Shown: positions 7,601 through 21,718, counted from the first letter of the stretch. The stretch: DNA of 51,524 nt from Thioalbus denitrificans (GCF_003337735.1 NZ_QPJY01000018.1:1-51524); one strand, 5' to 3'. A program made the numbers and translations. Notes: a model not told the origin generated them from the letters alone.

Positions 7601-8347
7601 GTGACCGAACTCTCCATCCTTCTCCCCTTCCTGGCGCTCGTGGCGCTGGGCAGCTATGTCCAGACCGTCACCGGCTTCGCCCTCGGACTCATCGTCATGG
7701 GCGCGGTGAGCGTGGCGCACCTGGCGCCCATCCCCTTCACCGCCGTGGTGGTGAGCATCATGTCGCTGTTCAATACCAGCTACTCCCTGGTGCGGGTGCA
7801 CCGGGAGGTGGACCGGCGGATCCTGCTGCAGCTCGCGGCGGGCATGCTCACCGGAGTGCCGCTGGGGCTGTGGCTGCTGACCCTCCTCGACAGCGCGGCG
7901 ACCCAGGCCCTGCGGACCGCTCTGGGCCTGTTCCTGCTCGGCGCCTGCGCCATCTTCATGTTCCGGCCCCAGCCGCGGCCGCGCCGCACGGGCGTGCCTG
8001 GCAACCTCTTCGCCGGCCTGCTGGGCGGACTCGGCGGCGGCATGTTCAGCACCGCCGGGCCGCCCCTGGTCTACCACCTCTACCGCGAGCCGGTGCCGGT
8101 GCCGGTGGTGCGGGTCACCCTGCTGGCGGCGTTCACCTTCACCACCCTGGTGCGCCTCGCGCTGGTCTGGCTCGACGGCGGTTTGAGCGCCGATCGCCTC
8201 ACCCTGGGACTGCTCTGCGTGCCGGTGGTGCTGGCGGCCACCTGGGCCGGCCGCCGCTGGCGCCCGCCGCTGTCCGACCCGGCCCTGCGCCGCCTCGCCT
8301 TCGCCCTGCTCGGCGTACTGGGCCTCACGCTGGTGATCCCCGCCTGA
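7601..8347 (+). CDS. TSUP family permease (TauE/SafE-like)
   Basis: A 248-residue protein with about eight hydrophobic segments in two repeated halves, as in the TauE/SafE (TSUP) family. The glycine-rich motifs GSYVQTVTGFALGLIVMG (residues 17-34) and GGLGGGMFSTAGPPLVYH (mid-protein) are the duplicated family signature. TSUP proteins move sulfite, sulfonates or related organic anions across the inner membrane. The start is GTG at 7601 without a strong Shine-Dalgarno. It stands alone between two repeat-bearing intergenic stretches. A sulfur-compound substrate would suit the presumed sulfur-oxidising host, but this is inference. Confidence 0.85.
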   Translation: MTELSILLPFLALVALGSYVQTVTGFALGLIVMGAVSVAHLAPIPFTAVVVSIMSLFNTSYSLVRVHREVDRRILLQLAAGMLTGVPLGLWLLTLLDSAATQALRTALGLFLLGACAIFMFRPQPRPRRTGVPGNLFAGLLGGLGGGMFSTAGPPLVYHLYREPVPVPVVRVTLLAAFTFTTLVRLALVWLDGGLSADRLTLGLLCVPVVLAATWAGRRWRPPLSDPALRRLAFALLGVLGLTLVIPA

Positions 8348-8400
8348 GCGGGTGTGGCCCCTCCCCCGGTCCTGCCCGTGCGCCCCGGGTCCTGTTCAGC

Positions 8401-8545
8401 CTTCTCGCCAAGGCGCAAAGGCCGCCAAGGGAGCGGCCGGCAATGACGGATGGAGAGATTGGGACGCAGACGGTCGGTGCAGCGGCGCAGGCGCATCGCT
8501 GAAGGGGCTTGCAGCCAGGCCATTGCCTGGGCGTCCTGGCGAGAG
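8401..8545. repeat. Degraded inverted-repeat element (CGCCAAGG type)
   Basis: The left arm at 8401-8430 (TCTCGCCAAGGCGC...CGCCAAGG) and the right arm at 8526-8545 (CCTGGGCGTCCTGGCGAGAG) are imperfect inverted relatives of the 29-bp arms at 17662-17958. About 95 bases lie between them with no recognisable coding content. Confidence 0.55.
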
Positions 8546-8590
8546 TGGCTCGTCGTTTCCCCACCCGCCATCTGGCGGAAGAGCCAGCAA

Positions 8591-9301
8591 TCAGAGCAGC
8601 ACCGGCAGGCGCCCGGTGAGGCGGATCGCCTCCGGGGAGACCTCGGCGCCGTAGGCGATGATCTCGACCCCCGCGGCGGCCGCCTCGCGCAGGGTGCGCC
8701 CGTAGACCGGGTCGACCTGGTCGGCGGGGGCCACGCGGTCGATGCCCGTGTGCTGGACGCAGAACAGCAGCACGGCGCGATCACCCGCCGCGGCCACCCC
8801 CATCAGCTCACGCAGGTGCTTGGTGCCGCGGGCGGTCACCGCGTCGGGAAACAGTCCCAGGCCGTCCTCCCGCCCCAGGGTGACGCTCTTCACCTCCAAG
8901 AAGCAGCGCTCCCCCTCCCGCTCCAGCAGCAGGTCGATGCGGCTGCGCCGCTCCCCCTCGCCGTAGCGCACCTCGCGGCGGATACGGTCGTAGCCCTGCA
9001 GCTCGGCGACGGTCCCGTCCTCGATGCCCTCGCGCACCAGGGCGTTGGCGCGGTGGGTGTTCACGCCCACCAGGTGGCCGCCGTCCACCTCCACGATCTC
9101 CCAGGTGAGGGGGTACTTGCGCTTCGGATTGCGCGAATCGGAGAACCAGACCTGGCTGCCGAGGGTGCAGCAGCCGGTCATGGCGCCGGTGTTGGGGCAG
9201 TGCAGCACCGCCTTCTCGCCCCAGGGGAGATAGACCTCCGCCATGAACCGCTGGTAGCGGCGCAGCAGCTCGGCGGACTCGAGGGGGGGATCGAAAATCA
9301 T
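8591..9301 (-). CDS. sfsA: SfsA, sugar fermentation stimulation protein
   Basis: A 236-residue protein matching SfsA along its whole length. It has YLPWGEKAVLHCPNTGAM near residue 24, NPKRKYPLTWE near 58, FLEVKSVTL near 133 and FPDAVTARGTKHL near 151. The FLEVKSVTL block belongs to a PD-(D/E)XK nuclease-like core. SfsA was described in E. coli as a DNA-binding factor that stimulates maltose-utilisation genes; its enzymatic role is not settled. The ATG overlaps the stop of the aminotransferase gene by 4 bases (ATGA), so it is the last gene of the cbbY operon. Confidence 0.95.
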   Translation of the reverse strand: MIFDPPLESAELLRRYQRFMAEVYLPWGEKAVLHCPNTGAMTGCCTLGSQVWFSDSRNPKRKYPLTWEIVEVDGGHLVGVNTHRANALVREGIEDGTVAELQGYDRIRREVRYGEGERRSRIDLLLEREGERCFLEVKSVTLGREDGLGLFPDAVTARGTKHLRELMGVAAAGDRAVLLFCVQHTGIDRVAPADQVDPVYGRTLREAAAAGVEIIAYGAEVSPEAIRLTGRLPVLL

Positions 9302-10473
9302 GGGCCCTCCAGGTAGGCGCGGATGCGGGCCACCGCCTCCTCCAGCCGCGGCAGGGAGGTGGTGTAGGCGAAGCGGACATGGCGCCCGGGGGCGTTGGCG
9401 CCGAAATCGAGCCCCGGGGTGACGGCCACGCCGGCCCGCTCCAGCAGGTCCATGGCGAAGCGGTGGCTGTCGTCGCTGAAGGCGCTGATGTCGGCATAGA
9501 GGTAGAAGGCGCCCTGGGGCGTGACCGGGATGCGGAATCCCAGCTCCCGCAGCGCCGGCAGCAGGTAGTCGCGCCGCTCCCGGAACGCCAGCCGCCGCTC
9601 CTCGGCGATGGCCAGGGTCTCGGGCCGCAGGGCGGCCAGGGCGGCGTACTGGGAGGGGGTGGGGGCGGAGATGAACAGGTTCTGGGCCAGCTTTTCCAGG
9701 TCGCGCACGTAGGCCGGCGGGGCCACCAGCCAGCCGATGCGCCAGCCGGTCATGCCGAAGTACTTGGAGAAGCTGTTGATGACGAAGGCCTCGTCGGTGA
9801 TCGCCAGGGCGGTGGTCACGTCGCCCTCGTAGACCAGCCCGTTGTAGATCTCGTCCACCAGCAACCGCCCGCCGCGCCGGTGGACGGCCGCGGCGATGGC
9901 CGCCATCTCGGCCCGCTCCACCACCGTGCCGGTGGGATTGGAGGGGCTGGCCACCAGCACCGCGGCGGTCTCCGCGGTCCAGTGGGCCTCCACCTGGGCG
10001 GCGGTGAGCTGGTAGCCGCTCTCCGGGCCCACCGGCACGCCCACCGCCCGCGCCTCCACCAGGCGCGCGAAGTGGCGGTTGCAGGGGTAGCCGGGGTCGG
10101 CCATCAGCAGCGCCTCGCCGGGAGCCAGCAGCACGGCGGTGGCCAGCTGCAGGGCGCCGGAGGCGCCCGGGGTCACCAGGATCCGCTCCGGGGCCACCTC
10201 CACCCCGTAGCGGTCCCGGTAGAAGCCGGCGATGGCCGCGCGCAGCTCCGGCATGCCCAGCGCCGGGGTGTAGAACATGCGTCCGTGCTCCAGGGCCTCC
10301 CGCACCGCCTCCAGCACCGGCTCGGGAGTCGGGAAATCGGGCTCGCCCACCTCCATGTGCACGATGTCGCGCCCGGCGGCCTCCAGGGCCTTGGCCCGGC
10401 CGAGCAGTTCCATCACGTAGAAGGGCTGGATCTCGGCCATGCGCGGGGCGAGGCGGAAGCGGGCTTCAGGCAT
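9298..10473 (-). CDS. Class I/II PLP-dependent aminotransferase
   Basis: A 391-residue fold-type I aminotransferase. Residues 40-50 read MEVGEPDFPTP, ASPSNPTGTV lies near 175, DEIYNGLVYEG near 208, and SFSKYFGMTGWRIGW carries the Schiff-base Lys237. A conserved Arg occurs near the C-terminus (HVRFAY). The pattern is that of aspartate/aromatic-type or broad-specificity aminotransferases; the exact amino acid pair is not predictable. The start at 10473 overlaps the cbbY stop by 8 bases and the stop overlaps sfsA by 4, so the three genes are translationally coupled. Confidence 0.92.
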   Translation of the reverse strand: MPEARFRLAPRMAEIQPFYVMELLGRAKALEAAGRDIVHMEVGEPDFPTPEPVLEAVREALEHGRMFYTPALGMPELRAAIAGFYRDRYGVEVAPERILVTPGASGALQLATAVLLAPGEALLMADPGYPCNRHFARLVEARAVGVPVGPESGYQLTAAQVEAHWTAETAAVLVASPSNPTGTVVERAEMAAIAAAVHRRGGRLLVDEIYNGLVYEGDVTTALAITDEAFVINSFSKYFGMTGWRIGWLVAPPAYVRDLEKLAQNLFISAPTPSQYAALAALRPETLAIAEERRLAFRERRDYLLPALRELGFRIPVTPQGAFYLYADISAFSDDSHRFAMDLLERAGVAVTPGLDFGANAPGRHVRFAYTTSLPRLEEAVARIRAYLEGP

Positions 10474-11236
10474 GGGCACGGCGGTGCACCTCCGCGAGCA
10501 GGTCGAGATCCACCCAGCGCGCCGCGCCGGCCTCGCCCTGGAGCACCGTGAAGGGGCGCTCCGGCCCGCCCAGCTCGTCGATGACCAGGCTCGCCCCGGT
10601 GAAATCATGGTCGCGGGTATAGGCGTTGACGGTCACCAGGGTCGGCAGGCCCACCGCCCGGGCGGCCAGCAGGCCGTTGCGGGAGTCTTCGAAGGCGAGG
10701 CACTCGGCGGCGGAGAGGCCCAGCGCGTCGAGGGCGTAGACATAGATGTCCGGCGCCGGCTTCTTGGCCGGCACCATCTCCCCCGCGGCGATGACGTCGA
10801 ACCAGGCCGGGCTCTCCGGCCCGAGGGTGTTCTCCAGCAGCGCCAGCACGTTCACCGGGGTGGTGGTGGTGGCGATGCCCAGCCGCAGCCCCGCCGCCCG
10901 GGCCGCGCGCAGCAGCCGCTCCACGCCCGGCCGCAGCGGGATCCGGCCGCTGCCGAGGAGATCGGTGTAGATGCGGGTCTTGGCCTGGTGCAGGCCCCTG
11001 ATGAAGCCGTCAAGATCGTCCGGGCGGGGGAAATCGGGGCGGAACCGGTCCAGGTAGTAGAGAATGCGCTCGCGCCCGCCGGTCACCTCCAGCAACTCGC
11101 CATACAGGGGCACATCCCAGTCCCAGTCCAGCCCGGCCTCGGCGAAGGCGCGGTTGAAGGCGACACGGTGGCCGTCGCGCTCGGTATCGGCCAGCGTGCC
11201 GTCCACGTCGAATATCAGGGCCCGGAGGCGTGTCAT
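10466..11236 (-). CDS. cbbY: CbbY-type HAD phosphatase
   Basis: A 256-residue haloacid-dehalogenase superfamily hydrolase. Motif I is DVDGTLADTERDGHRVAFN with nucleophile Asp10 and Asp12; motif II is ATTTT; PAKKPAPDIY gives motif III; EDSRNG gives motif IV. The block HRVAFNRAFAEAGLDWDW and ELLEVTGGRERI is characteristic of the CbbY group. Known members dephosphorylate xylulose-1,5-bisphosphate, an inhibitor of Rubisco, in autotrophs. Its presence suggests a Calvin-cycle host, although the cbb genes are not in this window. A strong AAGGAGA sits 7 bases before the ATG. It is the first gene of the cbbY - aminotransferase - sfsA operon. Confidence 0.8.
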   Translation of the reverse strand: MTRLRALIFDVDGTLADTERDGHRVAFNRAFAEAGLDWDWDVPLYGELLEVTGGRERILYYLDRFRPDFPRPDDLDGFIRGLHQAKTRIYTDLLGSGRIPLRPGVERLLRAARAAGLRLGIATTTTPVNVLALLENTLGPESPAWFDVIAAGEMVPAKKPAPDIYVYALDALGLSAAECLAFEDSRNGLLAARAVGLPTLVTVNAYTRDHDFTGASLVIDELGGPERPFTVLQGEAGAARWVDLDLLAEVHRRAHA

Positions 11237-11567
11237 GAACTGGTCTCCTTGCTGTTTTCGGCAGTCCTGCCGGGGCAGGTCGATTGGCTCTCACGCGACC
11301 GCGGGGGGGATGCGCGGAACGTCTGCATTGTACCTTCTAACGCATCCATCTGCGGTTCACGGAGGTGCCGTTATGTGACGGAGGATGATGGTTACCCCCC
11401 ACCGGGTGCGCTATAAATAGCCGAGACGCCTGGGATATCGCCCGCCGGACCGGCAGGCGCCCAGGCCCGTACCGACCCCGGCCGCTCCGGCGCGCATCCT
11501 GACGCCCGGGTGCGGCGCGTGGTCCGACGGAGAGGAAACGAGACAGGTAGCGCCGCCCGGGAGAGGC
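11237..11567. promoter_or_regulatory. Divergent intergenic region, cbbY and giant coiled-coil gene
   Basis: About 330 bases with no coding content. On the plus strand TATAAA at 11412-11417 is a good -10 for the coiled-coil gene, with a poor -35 (TGGTTA at 11389). On the minus strand TACAAT (complement of 11327-11332) could serve cbbY. The coiled-coil mRNA would have a leader of about 145 bases. Confidence 0.4.
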
Positions 11568-17522
<5,955 letters not shown>

Positions 17523-17661
17523 CGGCAATTCCAGGCTCGTCAGCGGATTCCGTGGGTGGATGTTCCGCTCGTAACGAGCGCCAAGCGCATGATGCGCATG
17601 GATAATAGTGGCGACGAGGCACATTCTTCGGGTTGTGTCATTCCGGGACAAATCCTTTAGG

Positions 17662-17958
17662 CTCTCGCCAAGACGCCAAGAACGCCAAGGGAAGCCGAGT
17701 ACCGAGGTCTCAATTTCGACGATGGCATTCGCGCCGACCTCCTTGTCGAAAACAAAGTCATTATCGAACTCAAGTGTGTCGAAAAGCTCAATGACGCGCT
17801 CAAGAAGCAACTCCTCACGTACTTGCGACTTGTCGACGGGAGGCTCGGCTACTTGCTCAATTTCGGCGAGGCGCTCATGAAGCATGGGATCACTCTCATC
17901 GTCAATCGGCTGGAAGAGAACTCTTGATTCCTTGGCGTTCTTGGCGTCTTGGCGAGAG
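17662..17958. repeat. 29-bp perfect inverted repeats around a GxxExxY fragment
   Basis: The 29 bases at 17662-17690 are repeated exactly, inverted, at 17930-17958. Each arm is built of CGCCAAGA-like units (TCTCGCCAAGACGCCAAGAA). The 239-base interior is nearly all GxxExxY reading frame. The arms look like termini of a small mobile or amplifiable unit, but no transposase or target duplication is evident. Confidence 0.9.
17691..17926 (+). pseudogene. GxxExxY protein, C-terminal remnant
   Basis: The frame from 17691 reads EAEYRGLNFDDGIRADLLVEN, then VIIELKCVEKLNDALKKQLL, then TYLRLVDGRLGYLLNFG, and ends at TGA 17926. This matches the C-terminal two thirds of the GxxExxY family (PD-(D/E)XK nuclease-like, with D and E-x-K in RADLLVEN and IELK). 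The N-terminal part with the family's own GxxExxY motif is missing: the frame runs straight into the left 29-bp repeat and has no good start codon. It is probably a truncated gene. Its lower GC content than the neighbours suggests transfer. Confidence 0.8.
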
Positions 17959-18079
17959 GAAACTTCTTCATCTCTGCACCCACGAATCCTGCTGACGAGC
18001 CCAATTTCATTACCGGCCGGGTTATAGTATTCGAATCTCCACGCCAGCCACTGCACGCGCACACCGGTTCCCGACCCCC

Positions 18080-19168
18080 ATGGCCAACGACCTCTTCTCA
18101 CCCTTCCAGCTCGGCCCGATCGAACTGAAGAACCGCATCGTGATGGCGCCGCTGACCCGCAACCGCGCCAACGCGGTCAGCGCGCCGACCGACCTGATGG
18201 CCCGCTACTATGCCCAGCGCGCCTCGGCCGGACTCATCATCACCGAGGCCACCCACGTCTCGCCGCAGGGCATCCCCTACCCCCGCACGCCCGGGATCCT
18301 CAGTCCCGGCCAGGTGGGCGGCTGGCACCGGATCACCGAGGCGGTGCACAGACAGGGGGGGCGCATCTTCGTCCAGCTGTGGCATGGCGGGCGCATCTCC
18401 CACCCGAGCCTGCAGCCCAACGGCGCGCTGCCGGTGGCGCCGTCGGCCATCCGCCCCGAGGGCGAGGCCGTCACTCCGGAGGGCATGCAGCCCTACGTCA
18501 CCCCCCACGAGCTGGATACCGAGGAGGTGCCGGAGGTGGTGGAGCAGTTCATCGTGGCGGCGGAGAACGCCGAGGTGGCGGGTTTCGACGGCGTGGAGAT
18601 CCACGCCGCCAACGGCTACCTCATCGATCAGTTCCTGCGCGACGGCAGCAACCGGCGCGGCGATCGCTACGGCGGACCGGTGGAGAACCGGGTGCGCTTC
18701 CTGCGGGAGGTGGTGGAGGCGGTGATCGGGGTCTGGGGCGCCGATCGGGTGGGCGTGCGCATCTCGCCCCGCAACACCTTCAACAGCATGCACGACTCCG
18801 ACCCGCAGGCGCTGTTCAACCACGTGGCCGAATGCCTCGACGGCTACGGCCTGGCCTACCTGCATGTCACCGAGAGCGCCCCGCCCGGCGGCCCCGAGCA
18901 GCGGGTGGACTTCCGCGAGCTGCGCCGCCGCTGGCACGGCGTCTACATGGCCAACGGCGGCTACGACCGGGCCCGGGCCGAGGCGGCCCTGGCCGAGGGC
19001 TACGCCGACCTGGTCTCCTTCGGCGTGCCCTTCCTCGCCAACCCCGATCTGCCCGAGCGCCTGCGCCGCAACGCCCCCCTCAACCCCCCCGACCCCGACA
19101 CCTTCTACCGCGGCGGCGAGCACGGCTACACCGACTACCCCACCCTCGAGGAGATCGAGCCGGCGTAG
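18080..19168 (+). CDS. Old yellow enzyme family ene-reductase (NemA-like)
   Basis: A 362-residue FMN-dependent TIM-barrel oxidoreductase. The N-terminus LFSPFQLGPIELKNRIVMAP is the classical OYE opening. The substrate-binding pair is His175/Asn178 in HAANGYLIDQFL, followed by NRRGDRYGG. The C-terminal half has the FMN phosphate region (MANGGYDRA and LVSFGVPFLANPDLP). Family members reduce activated alkenes, nitro-esters or N-ethylmaleimide with NAD(P)H; the physiological substrate is unknown. The ATG at 18080 is typical in length. It sits between two inverted-repeat elements (17.66-17.96 and 19.19-19.37 kb). Confidence 0.93.
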   Translation: MANDLFSPFQLGPIELKNRIVMAPLTRNRANAVSAPTDLMARYYAQRASAGLIITEATHVSPQGIPYPRTPGILSPGQVGGWHRITEAVHRQGGRIFVQLWHGGRISHPSLQPNGALPVAPSAIRPEGEAVTPEGMQPYVTPHELDTEEVPEVVEQFIVAAENAEVAGFDGVEIHAANGYLIDQFLRDGSNRRGDRYGGPVENRVRFLREVVEAVIGVWGADRVGVRISPRNTFNSMHDSDPQALFNHVAECLDGYGLAYLHVTESAPPGGPEQRVDFRELRRRWHGVYMANGGYDRARAEAALAEGYADLVSFGVPFLANPDLPERLRRNAPLNPPDPDTFYRGGEHGYTDYPTLEEIEPA

Positions 19169-19192
19169 TGGAGCCGGTTAGTCCGTCTGTTC

Positions 19193-19370
19193 ACCACGAA
19201 GGCACGAAGGACACGAAGGACACGAAGGACACGAAGGACACGAAGATTAAGGGTGCCTGACCGGATTTCTCATCCCCCACGGTTGTGGTCGCCGCGCCGT
19301 TCGCCGTAACGGCAACGCGCCAGCTGATAACCCGACCAGACAAGCTTCGTGTCCTTCGTGCCTTCGTGGT
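19193..19370. repeat. 26-bp perfect inverted repeats with 9-bp tandem expansion
   Basis: The arm at 19193-19218 (ACCACGAAGGCACGAAGGAC and six more bases) is repeated exactly, inverted, at 19345-19370. On the left, three extra GACACGAAG units extend to 19245. The roughly 100-base interior (19246-19344) has no recognisable gene. The design is the same as that of the 17.7-kb element, with a different arm sequence. Confidence 0.9.
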
Positions 19371-19418
19371 TAAATCCCCCTTTCTCCCATACGCCTGAAG
19401 CACTCAAGGAGCCCGACC

Positions 19419-20801
19419 GTGCCCGCGACCCTGGCCGCCGCCGACGCCACCGCCCTGCCCCTCCACCTCGTCACCCCCGCGAGCCTCGAAGCCTGGCTCG
19501 CGGCCCAGCCGGAGGCCACCGCCGCCTGGGTGCGGGCCTCGGGCTTCGGCGCCGAGGCGGGCAGGATCCTGCTGCTGCCCGGCACGGGCGGGCTCGGCGG
19601 CGCGCTCGCGGGTGTGGAGGAGCCGCTCGGCCCCTGGAGCCTGGCCGGGCTGCCCGCGCAGCTGCCCGGCGGCAGCTACCGCCTCGCCGGGGAGCCGCCC
19701 GCGGACAAGGCCACCGCGCTCGTCACCGGCTGGCTGCTGGGCGGCTACCGCTTCGACCGCTTCAAGCGCCCGGCGGAAAAGCCCGCCCCGGAGACGGCGC
19801 TGGTGCCGCCGGCCGGGGCGGATGCGGGACTGGCCCGCAAGACCGCCGCCGCCATGACCCTGACCCGGGATCTCGTCAACACCCCGGCGGCGGAGATGGG
19901 GCCGGCGGAACTGGCCGCCGCCGCCGAGGCGCTGGCGGCCGGGTTCGGCGCCCGCTTCAGCGTCATCGTGGGCGACGACCTGCTCAGCGCCGGCTACCCG
20001 GCCGTCCACGCCGTGGGCCGCGCCGCCCTGCGCGCCCCGCGCCTCATCGACCTCACCTGGGGCGCGGCGGACGCGCCGAAGGTGACCCTGGTGGGCAAGG
20101 GGGTCTGCTTCGACAGCGGCGGGCTGGACATCAAGCCGGCCAGCGGCATGCGCAACATGAAAAAGGACATGGGCGGCGCGGCCACCGTGCTGGGGCTGGC
20201 GCGGCTGGTGATGGACACCGGCCTGCCGGTGCGGCTGCGGGTGTTGGTGCCGGCGGTGGAGAACGCCATCTCCGGCGACGCCTTCCGCCCCGGCGACATC
20301 CTGCGCACCCGCAAGGGACTCACCGTGGAGGTGGGCAACACCGACGCCGAGGGCCGGCTGGTGCTCGCCGACGCGCTGGCCGAGGCCGACGCCGAAAAGC
20401 CCGACCTGCTGGTGGACTGCGCCACCCTCACCGGGGCGGCGCGGGTGGCCCTGGGACCGGACCTGCCGGCGCTGTTCAGCCCCGACGACGGGCTGGCCGG
20501 CGAGCTCCTGGGCCATGCCGCGGCGGTGGAGGATCCCCTCTGGCGCCTGCCCCTGTGGCCCGGCTATGCCAAGTGGCTGGAGAGCCCGGTGGCGGACCTC
20601 GCCAACGTGAGCGAGAACGGCCACGCCGGCGCGGTGACCGCCGGGCTGTTCCTCTCCCGCTTCGTCACCGACACGCCCGCCTGGGCCCATATCGACCTCT
20701 ACGCCTGGAACGACCAGGATCGCCCCGGCCGCCCGAAGGGGGGCGAGGCCATGGCCCTGCGCGCCCTCCACGCCCTGCTCAGCCGCCGCTACGGCGGCTG
20801 A
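19419..20801 (+). CDS. M17 family leucyl aminopeptidase
   Basis: A 460-residue cytosolic metallopeptidase. The C-terminal catalytic domain shows VGKGVCFDSGGLDIKP (metal-binding Lys and Asp) and NTDAEGRLVLAD (metal-binding Asp/Glu and catalytic Arg). VDCATLTGAARVALG and a closing GEAMALRAL region are also typical. The N-terminal domain is divergent, as is normal for M17. The enzyme releases N-terminal residues from peptides with two divalent metals, usually as a hexamer. The start is GTG at 19419; an AAGGAG lies 10 bases upstream. A hairpin overlaps its stop codon and separates it from the ars operon. Confidence 0.92.
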   Translation: MPATLAAADATALPLHLVTPASLEAWLAAQPEATAAWVRASGFGAEAGRILLLPGTGGLGGALAGVEEPLGPWSLAGLPAQLPGGSYRLAGEPPADKATALVTGWLLGGYRFDRFKRPAEKPAPETALVPPAGADAGLARKTAAAMTLTRDLVNTPAAEMGPAELAAAAEALAAGFGARFSVIVGDDLLSAGYPAVHAVGRAALRAPRLIDLTWGAADAPKVTLVGKGVCFDSGGLDIKPASGMRNMKKDMGGAATVLGLARLVMDTGLPVRLRVLVPAVENAISGDAFRPGDILRTRKGLTVEVGNTDAEGRLVLADALAEADAEKPDLLVDCATLTGAARVALGPDLPALFSPDDGLAGELLGHAAAVEDPLWRLPLWPGYAKWLESPVADLANVSENGHAGAVTAGLFLSRFVTDTPAWAHIDLYAWNDQDRPGRPKGGEAMALRALHALLSRRYGG

Positions 20802-20809
20802 GCAGGGCG
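20771..20809 (+). terminator. Hairpin overlapping the aminopeptidase stop
   Basis: An 18-bp perfect stem (20771-20788 with 20792-20809) and a 3-base loop cover the last codons and the TGA at 20799-20801. No T-run follows. It resembles the stop-spanning hairpin at 4813-4856. Confidence 0.6.
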
Positions 20810-20846
20810 CACCATCCGAACCTGAGCCCGGAACCGGCCCGGCACA

Positions 20847-20885
20847 ATATATGCGTATTGACATATATACGTTTCAACGTATATT
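20847..20885 (+). promoter_or_regulatory. ars promoter with overlapping ArsR operators
   Basis: TTGACA at 20858-20863 and TATATT at 20880-20885 (16-base spacer) form a strong sigma-70 promoter. A perfect inverted repeat ATATACGT-TTCA-ACGTATAT (20865-20884) fills the spacer and -10. A second one, ATATATG (20847-20853) and CATATAT (20862-20868), overlaps the -35. A dimeric ArsR bound here would block RNA polymerase. The predicted transcription start (about 20892) is next to the arsR ATG. Confidence 0.85.
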
Positions 20886-20892
20886 TGGCCCC

Positions 20893-21246
20893 ATGAATAC
20901 AGACCCTGAAGCCCTGTTCCGCAGCCTCGCCGATCCCACCCGCCTGCGCTGCCTGGTGCTGCTGCATGGGCTCGGCGAGCTGTGCGTGTGCGAGCTCACC
21001 CACGCCCTGGAGGAGTCGCAGCCCAAGATCTCCCGCCACCTGGCCCAGCTGCGCCGCGCCGGACTGGTGGAGGATCGGCGCGAGGGGCTCTGGATCCACT
21101 ACCGCCTGAATCCCGGCCTGCCCGGCTGGGTGCAGGCGGTACTCACGCAGACCGCCGCGGGCCTCAACGCCCGGGCGCCCTACCGCGGCGACCGCGAGCG
21201 GCTGGCCACCATGGCGGGCCGGCCACCGGCCCGCTGCGCCGTCTGA
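20893..21246 (+). CDS. arsR: ArsR/SmtB family arsenic-responsive repressor
   Basis: A 117-residue winged-helix repressor. ELCVCELTHAL carries the vicinal thiols Cys31 and Cys33 that bind As(III) or Sb(III) in ArsR. The recognition helix is SQPKISRHLAQLRRAGLV, and GLWIHYRLN forms the wing. Metalloid binding releases it from the operator. The ATG at 20893 is chosen because residues from MNTDPEAL onward match the family; an earlier ATG at 20851 would lie upstream of the promoter's -35. No Shine-Dalgarno precedes 20893 and the predicted transcript begins within a base or two of it, so the mRNA may be leaderless. Confidence 0.93.
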   Translation: MNTDPEALFRSLADPTRLRCLVLLHGLGELCVCELTHALEESQPKISRHLAQLRRAGLVEDRREGLWIHYRLNPGLPGWVQAVLTQTAAGLNARAPYRGDRERLATMAGRPPARCAV

Positions 21247-21277
21247 CGTACTGACCCGACCCACCGGAGATCCGGCC

Positions 21278-21718
21278 GTGCCCCCCCACAAGACCCGCAT
21301 CCTGTTTCTCTGCACCGGCAACTCCTGCCGCTCCCAGATGGCCGAAGGCTGGGGCCGCGCCCTCGGCGGCGAACGCTTCGAATGCCTCTCCGCCGGCATC
21401 GAGGCCCACGGCAAGAACCCCCGCGCCATCGCGGTGATGGCCGAGGCCGGAGTGGACATCTCCGCCCAGGAGTCCACCCGCCTCACCGACGCCATGCTCG
21501 CCGGGGTGGACCTGGTGGTCACCGTCTGCGGCCACGCCGACGAGCACTGCCCGGTGCTGCCCGCCGGCACCCGCAAGGAGCACTGGCCGCTGTCCGATCC
21601 GGCCAAGGCCACCGGCACCGAGGGGGAGGTGATGGCGGTGTTCCGCGCCACCCGCGACGAGGTGCGCGAGCGGGTGGCCGGACTCCTGGCCCGCCTGCGG
21701 GAGAGCGTGCCGGCATGA
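21278..21718 (+). CDS. arsC: Thioredoxin-coupled arsenate reductase
   Basis: A 146-residue protein of the low-molecular-weight phosphatase fold. The P-loop is CTGNSCRS starting at Cys12, and VVTVCGHADEHC supplies the two resolving cysteines of the thioredoxin-linked ArsC family. It reduces arsenate to arsenite, passing the disulfide to thioredoxin. The start is GTG at 21278, 31 bases after arsR. Its stop overlaps the acr3 start by 4 bases (ATGA), coupling reduction to export. Confidence 0.93.
   Translation: MPPHKTRILFLCTGNSCRSQMAEGWGRALGGERFECLSAGIEAHGKNPRAIAVMAEAGVDISAQESTRLTDAMLAGVDLVVTVCGHADEHCPVLPAGTRKEHWPLSDPAKATGTEGEVMAVFRATRDEVRERVAGLLARLRESVPA

Larger units (their letters stand above)
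17523..18079. other. Intergenic interval with GxxExxY element
   Basis: About 560 bases between the giant gene and the ene-reductase. It contains a small hairpin (17566-17580, CGCTCGTAACGAGCG) that may end the giant gene's transcript, and the 29-bp inverted repeats with a GxxExxY remnant at 17662-17958. Local composition is clearly less GC-rich than the genes around it. Confidence 0.7.
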
